Source: Planctomycetota bacterium (GTDB lineage Bacteria; Planctomycetota; UBA1135; UBA2386). From it: a DNA stretch of 64,000 nt. Shown here piece after piece: positions 38,407-46,400 of the stretch. The notes under the pieces were generated by a model. The model was not told the DNA's origin and did not search any database. It saw only the letters and a program-made list of their open reading frames with translations. The translations under genes and the position numbers were made by a program. Position 1 is the first letter of the stretch. Every line of letters begins with the position of its first letter. Location: NCBI GenBank assembly GCA_016713175.1, contig JADJPQ010000014.1, forward strand, positions 1-64,000, given 5' to 3'.

Positions 38407-39648
38407 ATGCAACACCCGCTCCGACCGTCGCTCGCTGCCGCCGTGGCTGCGAGCCTTGCCGCTTCCCTGACCGCACAGAACTGCTACGAGAACAACGCGC
38501 AGTGCTTCAGCTTCGCGCATGCGCCCGAGGACTCGGACCGGCTCCAAACCGGCCTCAACCTGCGTTCGAAATCGCTGCGCATCACTGGTGACCTGCGCTA
38601 TCGCCTGCGCCTGGCCGACACCTCGACCGGCCACCCCTACAACCAGGCGGACCAGACTGCGGCCCGCGCCCGGGTCAAGCTCGAATACCAGGCCACCGAA
38701 CAGGCGCGCGCAGTCGTGGAGTTCAACTTCTCGGAGACCTGGGCCGGTTCCGAAGCGTACTCGGATGCGCTGACCGACGAGAACTACAACAAGGTGTCGC
38801 AGGCGTACCTCGACGTTCAGGACATGCTCGGCTTCGGCGACGAATGGCGCATCGGCCGCAGCGAGTACATCCTCGGCAACGGCCTGATCCTCGGCTCGTG
38901 CGACTTCCTGCAGTACCCGAGCACGTTCACCGGGGCCTGGCTGTCGCGCAACTTCTTCGGCAAGACCGGCGAGGACGGCAAGCCGGTCGACGGGCCGCTC
39001 GACGTCGAGGCCTTCGTATTCGACGACTACGGGCCGCTGCAGACCCAGATCGACGGCACGCGCTACTTCGGCGGCACGGCACGCTGGACCTTCCGGGACT
39101 GCAAGTGCGCCGAGTCGGTCGGGGCCTACTACCTGAACGGCACCCGCGACGGCGACACGACCAGTGAAGACTGGTGGGCCGGAGCCGAGGCCAAGGGTGC
39201 CGCGATGGGGCTGGATTGGCGGATCGATGGCGCCTATCGCGGCGTCAACGGCGCCAAGGACCGCACAGCCTACAGCGCCCGGGTCAGCCGCAAGTTCGAC
39301 GGCATCATCGACGAAGTGTCGTTCACGCGGACCGACGCCGAGGGCGCGATGCACGTCAATCCGGCCGACTTCAACAGCGCCGGTCTGTTGCACCAGTTCG
39401 CCGGGGCCTGGCGCAGCGATCTGGACACCAACCAGATCGGCATCAGCCTGAAGCCGGGCTCGGACATCGATGTCGACCTCGCGTTCCTGACGCTCGATCG
39501 CGACGGCGCGGCAACCGAACAAGGCGAGCTGGAGTTCGACATCATCGTCGGCAAGAAATTCGCCAGCGGCGTGCAGGCGTCGGCTGGTTATGGCATCGAC
39601 GACGAGGATCGGCAGGTCGCCTACATGCAGGTGACGCTGTTCTTCTGA
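38407..39648 (+). CDS. Outer-membrane beta-barrel (alginate-export/porin-like) protein
   Basis: The 413-residue protein has a signal peptide (about 1-23, ending in LTAQ). The rest is a series of amphipathic beta strands such as LRITGDLRYRLRLAD and ARARVKLEYQATEQARAVVEF, and it ends in VTLFF, the aromatic terminus used for barrel insertion. The layout resembles alginate-export-type barrels. GAGGA lies just upstream of the ATG. The preceding 283 bp (38124-38406) hold nothing I can recognise. The substrate is unknown. Confidence 0.8.
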   Translation: MQHPLRPSLAAAVAASLAASLTAQNCYENNAQCFSFAHAPEDSDRLQTGLNLRSKSLRITGDLRYRLRLADTSTGHPYNQADQTAARARVKLEYQATEQARAVVEFNFSETWAGSEAYSDALTDENYNKVSQAYLDVQDMLGFGDEWRIGRSEYILGNGLILGSCDFLQYPSTFTGAWLSRNFFGKTGEDGKPVDGPLDVEAFVFDDYGPLQTQIDGTRYFGGTARWTFRDCKCAESVGAYYLNGTRDGDTTSEDWWAGAEAKGAAMGLDWRIDGAYRGVNGAKDRTAYSARVSRKFDGIIDEVSFTRTDAEGAMHVNPADFNSAGLLHQFAGAWRSDLDTNQIGISLKPGSDIDVDLAFLTLDRDGAATEQGELEFDIIVGKKFASGVQASAGYGIDDEDRQVAYMQVTLFF

Positions 39649-39728
39649 GCGGACCGCCGCGCCGGGTGGCGCGCACTCAGCGCGCTCTGGCGCTGGACCC
39701 ATGGCACGGCTTGCGGTCAGCTCTCGGC

Positions 39729-40223
39729 ATGCCAACCCCCTGGATCCTGCGCCCGATCCGCACCACTGACGATGCCGCCGTCGCGGCGATCATCCGCGAC
39801 GTGATGACCGAACATCGGTGCACCGGCGAGGGGTTTGCCATTCATGATCCCGAAGTGGCGGCGATGGCGGCGGCATATGCGGCGCCCGATGCGCGCTACT
39901 ACGTCGTCGAGCTCGGCGGGGAAGTGCTGGGCGGCGCTGGTTTTGCTCGGCTGACCGGCACCAGCTCGGCGGCGGCCACGTGCGAACTGCGCAAGATGTA
40001 CTTCCGGCCCATGGCGCGCGGCCAGGGACTCGGCCGGGCGATGCTCGAACTGCTGCTCGCCGAAATGAAAGTCGCCGGCTACCAACGCTGCTACCTGGAG
40101 ACGACGTCGTGGATGGATGACGCGCGCCGCCTCTATGCTGCCGCCGGCTTCACGCCGCTGTGCGGGCCGCTCGGTCGCACCGGGCACCATGGCTGCGACA
40201 TGTTCTTCGCTCGGTCCATCTGA
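39729..40223 (+). CDS. GNAT-family N-acetyltransferase
   Basis: The 164-residue protein is a GNAT domain. ILRPIRTTDDAAV starts the fold and RGQGLGRAMLELLL is the acetyl-CoA pyrophosphate loop and helix. CYLETTSWMDDARRLYAAAGF is motif B. The acceptor substrate cannot be told from sequence. It stands alone between the porin-like gene and the DUF3667 gene. Confidence 0.92.
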   Translation: MPTPWILRPIRTTDDAAVAAIIRDVMTEHRCTGEGFAIHDPEVAAMAAAYAAPDARYYVVELGGEVLGGAGFARLTGTSSAAATCELRKMYFRPMARGQGLGRAMLELLLAEMKVAGYQRCYLETTSWMDDARRLYAAAGFTPLCGPLGRTGHHGCDMFFARSI

Positions 40224-40288
40224 ACTGCGCGAGCGGCGACCACGAAACGGTTGGCTGCCACGCCGCCAGACGGACTACATTGCGACCC

Positions 40289-40996
40289 GTGCCCGATTTC
40301 CCGGCGACCTGCCCCAACTGTTCAACCGCGACCACCGGCCGGTTCTGCGGACAGTGCGGCCAGGACAATCGATTCGTCCGCCTTGGGACCATGGAACTGC
40401 TGGCGGCGACGGTCGACAGTGTGTTCGGCCTCGAGTCCCGACTGTGGTGCACGCTGCGCGAACTGACCGTGGCGCCGGGCCGCCTCGTCCGCAACTATTG
40501 GAGCGGCCAGCGGGTCCGCTACCTGTCGCCCGTGCGCTACGCCGTGTTCACCTGCGCGACCTGGTGGCTGGTGATGCAGTGGCTGCTGCGGGGTGCGGAT
40601 CTGTCGACTGTGCCCAAGGCGGCGGTCGTGGTCCTGCAGTGGGGCCAGTGGCTGAACCTGGGTCTACTGCCGGCCCTGGCCGTGCCGATCTGGCTGGCGT
40701 TCCTGGGCACGCGCACGCGCTACGCCGAAGCGTTCGCGGCACTGCTGTTCGCCTGTGGACACGTGTTCCTGTGGCGAGCGGGACTGGCCTTGCTCGGCGG
40801 TTGCTGGCCTGGCATCGCCAGCGGGCTCAACACCGTCGACTCGGTAGCGTTCGTGTCGTACCTGGGACTGACGCTGACCCTGGCCTTCTGGCACCGTGGA
40901 CGCTGGGTCCTCGCCCGCGCGGTGCTGGCGGTGGCGCTGCTGGTCTTCGCCAGCAGCGGACTGACGGGCTGGATCGTTCGCTGGCTCACAGGTTGA
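40289..40996 (+). CDS. DUF3667-type zinc-ribbon membrane protein
   Basis: The 235-residue protein has an N-terminal zinc ribbon (CPNC and CGQCGQD) followed by a hydrophilic stretch and about five membrane helices, the first at about 88-103 (FTCATWWLVMQWLL) and the last at about 210-232. This is the layout of DUF3667 proteins, whose role is unknown. The GTG at 40289 is the best start because it immediately precedes the ribbon. Confidence 0.8.
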   Translation: MPDFPATCPNCSTATTGRFCGQCGQDNRFVRLGTMELLAATVDSVFGLESRLWCTLRELTVAPGRLVRNYWSGQRVRYLSPVRYAVFTCATWWLVMQWLLRGADLSTVPKAAVVVLQWGQWLNLGLLPALAVPIWLAFLGTRTRYAEAFAALLFACGHVFLWRAGLALLGGCWPGIASGLNTVDSVAFVSYLGLTLTLAFWHRGRWVLARAVLAVALLVFASSGLTGWIVRWLTG

Positions 40997-41072
40997 ACCC
41001 ATCGGCGGACCCAAGGCTGCAATCCCACAGCCCGGCGAGGACATCGGCACGCGCTCGCTTACCTTTCCCGCC

Positions 41073-41906
41073 ATGATGATGTTGCCACGCCGCACCCTGG
41101 CGGTCGTCCTGGTCCTGGCGACCGCGATCACCCTGGCTGCAATTTCACGCCGAGCCCATGACACGTGGCTGCTGACGGTCCCTGGCGACGACGGCCGTCG
41201 CCCGGCGAGGTTGTCGGTGCGCACCGGCATGGACTTCCCGATCAGCGAGAACGCCGTGGCCATCGCCAACCTCAGCGGCCTGCTCGTTGCCCCGGACGGC
41301 AAACGCCATGCACTCGCCGACTTCAGCGAGAATCCGGCGGACCACAGCACCGGCTGCCCGCTCGGCGCACTCGCCGACGGCTTGCACGTGGCCATCGTCG
41401 ACACGCAGCCAAAACGCATCGAACTCGACGCGCGCAAGTTCAACGACTACCTGCTGCACGACGGGCTGCCGCACGTGCTCGCGGCGCGCATGGACGCGGG
41501 CGAAGAGGACCGCGCGGCCAAGGAACAGTACCGCAAATGCGCCAAGGTGGTGTTCGCGGTCGGCGGCGCGCACACGGGTCCGTATGACGCCGTGGTCGGA
41601 CAGAAGCTCGAGATCGTGCCGCTGGATTGCCCGACGACGCTACCACTGCGTTCCACGCTGCGCGTGCGCGTCCTGTTCGACGGCGCGCCCCTGGTCCGCG
41701 CCAACCTGTGTTGGGACCTGCCCGGCAACGGCGAGGACCTCGCCGGGTGTTCGTGGACGGACGCCGCCGGTGAAGCGCTGGTGCCGATCGGGCGCGCCGG
41801 CTGGATGACGGTGCGGCTCGTTCACATGACACGACCAGGCGGTCCACAGTTCGAGTGGGAGAGCTTCTGGGCCAGTTGTTCCTTCGAGGTGCCGGCGAGG
41901 CCGTGA
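41073..41906 (+). CDS. DUF4198-like exported protein
   Basis: The 277-residue protein has an N-terminal signal or anchor (LAVVLVLATAITLAAI). The mature part begins with AHDTWLL, the hallmark of DUF4198 proteins (periplasmic proteins often found with nickel or cobalt uptake genes), and contains YDAVVGQKLEIVPLDCP and LRVRVLFDGAPL, again typical. No metal transporter is nearby. Three ATG codons in a row make the exact start uncertain by two residues. Confidence 0.8.
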   Translation: MMMLPRRTLAVVLVLATAITLAAISRRAHDTWLLTVPGDDGRRPARLSVRTGMDFPISENAVAIANLSGLLVAPDGKRHALADFSENPADHSTGCPLGALADGLHVAIVDTQPKRIELDARKFNDYLLHDGLPHVLAARMDAGEEDRAAKEQYRKCAKVVFAVGGAHTGPYDAVVGQKLEIVPLDCPTTLPLRSTLRVRVLFDGAPLVRANLCWDLPGNGEDLAGCSWTDAAGEALVPIGRAGWMTVRLVHMTRPGGPQFEWESFWASCSFEVPARP

Positions 41907-41924
41907 GGGCAACGCGCACCCGGC

Positions 41925-43922
41925 CTATGGCAACTGCACGCGCGAGCTCGCCGCCAGCGACGGATCCATCCGTTGCAGCATCGTCTCGCACAACACCCGC
42001 AGCGACGGCTGCAGCGTGATCGCGCGCGGCGCCGCGCCATCGACGACAGCGTTCCACGTCATGCCTGTCGGCAGCAGGCGGGCATCCAACAGCAGTTCGA
42101 TCGGCCCGGCGTCGCGGCGCGTGATCGTCAGGTTGTCGCCCTTGCGGACGATGTCGACGCGCGCGCCCTGCTTCGGCGCAGGGCAGCGCAACCAGTAGTG
42201 ATCGGTGACGACGCCATCGGTCTGTTCCCACGCCAGCCCGGCCGGCACCGGCCGCCGCTGGTGCTTCAGCAGTTCGGGCAGGATGTCGCGGTCCGGCAGA
42301 CCGCCGTGACCGAAACCAGGCTGATACAGGAAGCGCACGTCGGCGTAGGCGCCGCCGGCCTGCAATTCGGCCACCACCTTCGCGAACGCCTCACAGCGAT
42401 CCTTGCGCCCATACGCCGTGTCCTTCTCGCCGACCATGAACGAGAACGGCAGGCTGTGCAGCCCCACCGCCGACGTCTCGCCATCCGTCGGCGCCGCCGC
42501 ACTCGCATGCACCGCCGCGAACCGGTGCGGCAGCTTCGGCCCGACCGCGAACGCGCCGTAGCCGCCGTGCGAATAGCCGATCGCGAACACGCGATCCGGG
42601 TCGACGTCACCGGCGATCACGAACTGTGCGATCAGCCGTTCCAGCAGCGGATAGAAGTAGTCGGTGTAGAAGCCGTTCCATTCGTCGGTCGGCGCCCGCA
42701 GCGCGCAATAGACGTAGCCGCCGGCCTCCGGATGGTCCTTGTAGTAGCGCTGCATCACGCGCCACTGCGAGTCGTTGACCTCCTTGCGCACACCGCCGCC
42801 GCCATGCATGGCGATCACCAGGGCAAAGCCGTGGGTGCCGCGCTCGCCGACCTGCTTCTTCGTGTACGGCGCCTCCTTGCCGCCGGCCCGGACGATGTCG
42901 GCGGCGAAGTCGGCGCGCAGATCGGCGTGCGCCGCGGCGCGCCACGCCTGCGCCGCCAGCGCGCGCAGCCGCGCATCGCCCGGAACGGTGCCGAGGTCGG
43001 CGTCCAGGTTGCGATCGAACTCGAACTTCGCCTGCTCTTCAGCAGTCGCCGCGAAGAACCGCGTCATCGTCGCCAGCACCGCCGCGTCGGCCGTCTGCTG
43101 CGGATCCTGCGGCACCGCGGTCGGCGCATAGCGTGCCGACACGTCGATGCCGTGCAGTTCGACGCCACGCCCCCACCCGGCAGCAAACCGTTCGCCGGTC
43201 GCCGCAAACGACACCGCCCACAGCCGGTTCTCGCGCGGTGCCGCAGCACAATGCGCCGCGTCGCCGACGAACCAGGCATGATCGAAGCCCGCCGGATCCG
43301 GCTCGTCGGCGCCGACGAACCGCCAGGCCGCGCCGTCCCAGACCTCGACCCAGGTGTGGTTGCCGGCCTTGTGCGGCCAGCGAACCGACACCAGCCGCGC
43401 CGGGATGCAGCACGCCCGACACGCGTCGGCCAGCAGGATCGACAACCCGGTGCACGAGGCCTTGCCCTGCGCGATCGACGCCGACGGCGCCTGGTCGGCG
43501 CGCTGCCGCTGCGTGGAGTAGTGCACGTTCAGCAGGTGGAAGATCGTCGCGTTCAGCTTCAGCGCCGCTTCGCCCGGCGTCTTGCACCCGGCGACCAACG
43601 GTTGGCAGCGCGTGGCGAAGTCGGCGCGCCACGATTCGCGCGCTTCGTTGGCCTGCGCGTACGGCAGCACGAAGTGCAGGAACAGTTCGTCAGTGAGTTC
43701 CTTGCCCCACGGCATCGCCGTGCGCGCGGCCAGCGCCAGCTGCACTTCCTGCCGCAGGAACTCGTCCGACACCGCCGTCCGGTCGGCCTCGGGCATGTGC
43801 TGGCGCAAGAACGCCAACGCCGTCGCCGCGTCGAGCCCCGGCACGGCGACCGCTTCTTGCGCCGCCATGGGCGCCAGCAGAGCGAACAGAAGACCACCCA
43901 GGCGAACGCACGGCGACGGCAT
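41925..43922 (-). CDS. Transglutaminase-like domain fused to a secreted esterase domain
   Basis: The 665-residue protein has a signal peptide (about 1-21) and two enzyme domains. The transglutaminase-like domain shows the Cys-His-Asp triad as Cys157 (GKASCTGLS), His189 (NHTWVEVW) and Asp206 (ADEPDP). The second domain is an alpha/beta-hydrolase of the PHB-depolymerase/feruloyl-esterase type: oxyanion HGGGG, nucleophile Ser451 in GYSHGGYG, Asp501 and His539 (GFGHGG). A C-terminal beta domain follows. The fused activities could act on one cell-surface substrate; this is inference. A possible operon with the next gene upstream is suggested by the 45-bp gap. Confidence 0.85.
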   Translation of the reverse strand: MPSPCVRLGGLLFALLAPMAAQEAVAVPGLDAATALAFLRQHMPEADRTAVSDEFLRQEVQLALAARTAMPWGKELTDELFLHFVLPYAQANEARESWRADFATRCQPLVAGCKTPGEAALKLNATIFHLLNVHYSTQRQRADQAPSASIAQGKASCTGLSILLADACRACCIPARLVSVRWPHKAGNHTWVEVWDGAAWRFVGADEPDPAGFDHAWFVGDAAHCAAAPRENRLWAVSFAATGERFAAGWGRGVELHGIDVSARYAPTAVPQDPQQTADAAVLATMTRFFAATAEEQAKFEFDRNLDADLGTVPGDARLRALAAQAWRAAAHADLRADFAADIVRAGGKEAPYTKKQVGERGTHGFALVIAMHGGGGVRKEVNDSQWRVMQRYYKDHPEAGGYVYCALRAPTDEWNGFYTDYFYPLLERLIAQFVIAGDVDPDRVFAIGYSHGGYGAFAVGPKLPHRFAAVHASAAAPTDGETSAVGLHSLPFSFMVGEKDTAYGRKDRCEAFAKVVAELQAGGAYADVRFLYQPGFGHGGLPDRDILPELLKHQRRPVPAGLAWEQTDGVVTDHYWLRCPAPKQGARVDIVRKGDNLTITRRDAGPIELLLDARLLPTGMTWNAVVDGAAPRAITLQPSLRVLCETMLQRMDPSLAASSRVQLP

Positions 43923-43967
43923 GGACGCCCTTGTAGCAGACGGAGCGCCACCGACGAACGGCCGGCG

Positions 43968-46223
43968 CTACGTCTCGTTCAGCACCGGATACTGCCGCCA
44001 GTCGGCGAAATCGAAGTGCCACCACTCGTGCTCGTAGACCGTGAACCCCGAATCCTCCATCGCACGGCGCAGCAGCTCGCGATGCCAGCGCTGCCGCGTC
44101 GTGCCACCCGGCCAGTCCGGATACGCGCGTTCGGTGAACTCGTCGAAACCCGACGGCATCTCGACGATCGCGCCGGTCGCCAGTTCGTACAGCGTCAGAT
44201 CGACCGCGCACCCGCGATTGTGCCGGCTGCCCTGCGCCGGATCGGCGACGAAATGCCGCTGCGCTGGCGGCGTCGCGTCGAAGAACACCTTGGTCACGGC
44301 CCACGGCCGGTAGGCGTCGAAGATGCACAGCCCGAGACCCTGCGCCGCCAGAGCCCCGTGTGCGCGCAACAACGCCGCCGCCGCGGGTCGCTGCAATCGG
44401 GGGTTCGCCGACTCGTAGACCGGCGTGCCGAGGAAGTTGTTGGCGGTGGCATAGCGGATGTCGAACCGCAGCGTCGGCGACAGCTCCGCCAACCCGACCA
44501 GTTCGGCCGGCCGCAGTCCCGCCGGCTGGGGCGGCGGTGATGCGGTCGCCGCTTCGGCGCGCAGTTCCGCGATCGGGCGCACCGGCTCGATCCGATAGCC
44601 ATCGCGCGGCGGATCCGGTCGACGCGCCAGGCGAACTCCATCCAGCACCGCGGCGACGACGGCACCGTCGGCGGCGCGTTCGAAGTGCAGGTGCGCAGCC
44701 TGCGCTCCAGGCCCCATGCGCCAGCGATCGGCGCCATCGGCGTCGAGCAGTTCGCGCGCCTGCCAATGCAGGTACGCACCGAGCCGGCCTTCGTCCTCGT
44801 AGACGAACAACACGTCGTGATCGGGACCGTACTCGCCGAGCAACGGCACCAACTCCGGGGGCGGCGGCGCCGGCGGCGCGGTCACGCGCGTGAACTCCTG
44901 GTAGCCATCGTGCACGCGGCCCTCGCCAAGTACGCGCAGCGTCCGGTTGCCGAGATCGAAGCGATCGTCGCTCACCAGCACATCGTGCAGCCGCCGCATC
45001 CGCGTCGCCACTCCGTTGCACGGATCGAAGATCAGTTCGCCGGCGCGTTCGCGCAGATCGAACCACAGGTCGTCGCGCCGGTACCGGCCAGCCAGTCCCC
45101 TCGCAGCTTCGCTGCCCAATGATGTCGGAAACACCGCGGCCGCGAGCCGTTCGCCGCGCCGCTGCGCCAGCATCGCCCGGAGCGCGCGTTCGACGATCGC
45201 CCGCGCCACCGCATTGCTGCCATCGAGCGAACAGACCGCGACGGCCGCGAGTCCGGTGTCCGGCAGGACGGCGAACTCGGCTGCAAACCCTGGCCCGGTG
45301 CCGACATGGCCGATCCGGCGATGCCCGTCGAAATCGTCGACGAAACAGCCGTAGCCGACACCCGAGCTGGCAGCACCGTTCGCAGTCCACTGCCAGCGCA
45401 ACCACTCCGGCGGCAACACCGCGCGCGGCGGCGCCGGCAGCCAGGTGCGAGCGAACGTCAACAGATCGCCGATCGTGGCATGCAGCCCGACCGCGGGTGC
45501 GGTGCCGCCGCAGGCGACCGGCCAGGTGACGATCCGTCCGTCCGGCGCCACGACCCGACCGTTCGGCACCTCGAGGCCGGCAGGTCGGAGAAAGCAACTG
45601 CGACTCATGCCCAGCGGCGCCAGCAGCCAATGCCGCATCGCCACGGCGAACGGCTGGGCGGTAGCCCGTTCGATCATCGCGCCGACCATGGCGTAACCGG
45701 CGTTGCTGTAACCAAACCCCTGCCCCGGCGGAAACGCTGGCGCAACGCCACGCAGGCTCAGAACGACCTCCGCCAGCGGCACTTCCGCCAGGTCCGCAGG
45801 GTGTCCGCGGATCGGCCACGCCGGCAACCCGCTCCGATGCGCCAGCAGGTCGGCCAACCGGGTCGGCTCCGGCCCGTCGAAGCCGGGCACGACCCCATCG
45901 AGCGACAGCAGGCCGTTCTGGCACAACTGCAGGGCGACGGTGGCGGTCAGCGGTTTGCTGAGCGACGCAACCGGGAGCCGGTCGGACGTCGAAGCAGCGA
46001 CGTCGCCATTCGGATCGCGAACTCCGAGCGCGGCTTCCCACCGGGCTTCCACACCATCCTGCCCCACGGCCATCAGCCCGAACCAGACGCCCGGCATTCC
46101 GTGTTCGCGCTGGTGGCGTTCGGCATACCCGGTCAGATCCGCGACCGGAGCAACCAAGGGTTCGGGAACGGGCTGGGTCGCGCAGGCGGCCAACACGCAC
46201 GACGCCACGACACTGCACCGCAT
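43968..46223 (-). CDS. Beta-lactamase-like serine hydrolase fused to a VanX-type D-Ala-D-Ala dipeptidase
   Basis: The 751-residue lipoprotein (lipobox LAAC, Cys14) has a class C beta-lactamase/DD-peptidase fold at about 30-350, with the SLSK motif (Ser87, Lys90) and YSN (172-174). A middle region (about 355-535) resembles the lipocalin-like tails of such proteins. The last 190 residues form a VanX-type zinc dipeptidase: His668 and Asp675 in RHNRGCAVD, catalytic Glu733 and His736 in HEWWHF. Together the domains could cleave D-Ala-containing cell-wall peptides. The ATG at 46223 starts the lipoprotein signal; the frame continues upstream without protein-like sequence. Confidence 0.88.
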   Translation of the reverse strand: MRCSVVASCVLAACATQPVPEPLVAPVADLTGYAERHQREHGMPGVWFGLMAVGQDGVEARWEAALGVRDPNGDVAASTSDRLPVASLSKPLTATVALQLCQNGLLSLDGVVPGFDGPEPTRLADLLAHRSGLPAWPIRGHPADLAEVPLAEVVLSLRGVAPAFPPGQGFGYSNAGYAMVGAMIERATAQPFAVAMRHWLLAPLGMSRSCFLRPAGLEVPNGRVVAPDGRIVTWPVACGGTAPAVGLHATIGDLLTFARTWLPAPPRAVLPPEWLRWQWTANGAASSGVGYGCFVDDFDGHRRIGHVGTGPGFAAEFAVLPDTGLAAVAVCSLDGSNAVARAIVERALRAMLAQRRGERLAAAVFPTSLGSEAARGLAGRYRRDDLWFDLRERAGELIFDPCNGVATRMRRLHDVLVSDDRFDLGNRTLRVLGEGRVHDGYQEFTRVTAPPAPPPPELVPLLGEYGPDHDVLFVYEDEGRLGAYLHWQARELLDADGADRWRMGPGAQAAHLHFERAADGAVVAAVLDGVRLARRPDPPRDGYRIEPVRPIAELRAEAATASPPPQPAGLRPAELVGLAELSPTLRFDIRYATANNFLGTPVYESANPRLQRPAAAALLRAHGALAAQGLGLCIFDAYRPWAVTKVFFDATPPAQRHFVADPAQGSRHNRGCAVDLTLYELATGAIVEMPSGFDEFTERAYPDWPGGTTRQRWHRELLRRAMEDSGFTVYEHEWWHFDFADWRQYPVLNET

Positions 46224-46400
46224 CGCCGCAGTCTGTCCATGAGCGTCGCCAGGTCCAAGAGGTTCGGACACGAATGTCGCAAGCTCGGGCGTACCGCCAA
46301 TGGTAATCTTCATCAGATCCTGGCTGGAACTTGTGGGCCCTGCTGCAGGCCGAACGTTCTGGCCGGCCCCCCTGCTTCCCGCCCTGCCCCGGCGCTCCCC

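Noticed and set aside
46224..46320. In-frame ATG upstream of the beta-lactamase/VanX gene that would add about 31 residues
   Set aside because: It would bury the clear lipoprotein signal peptide that begins at 46223.
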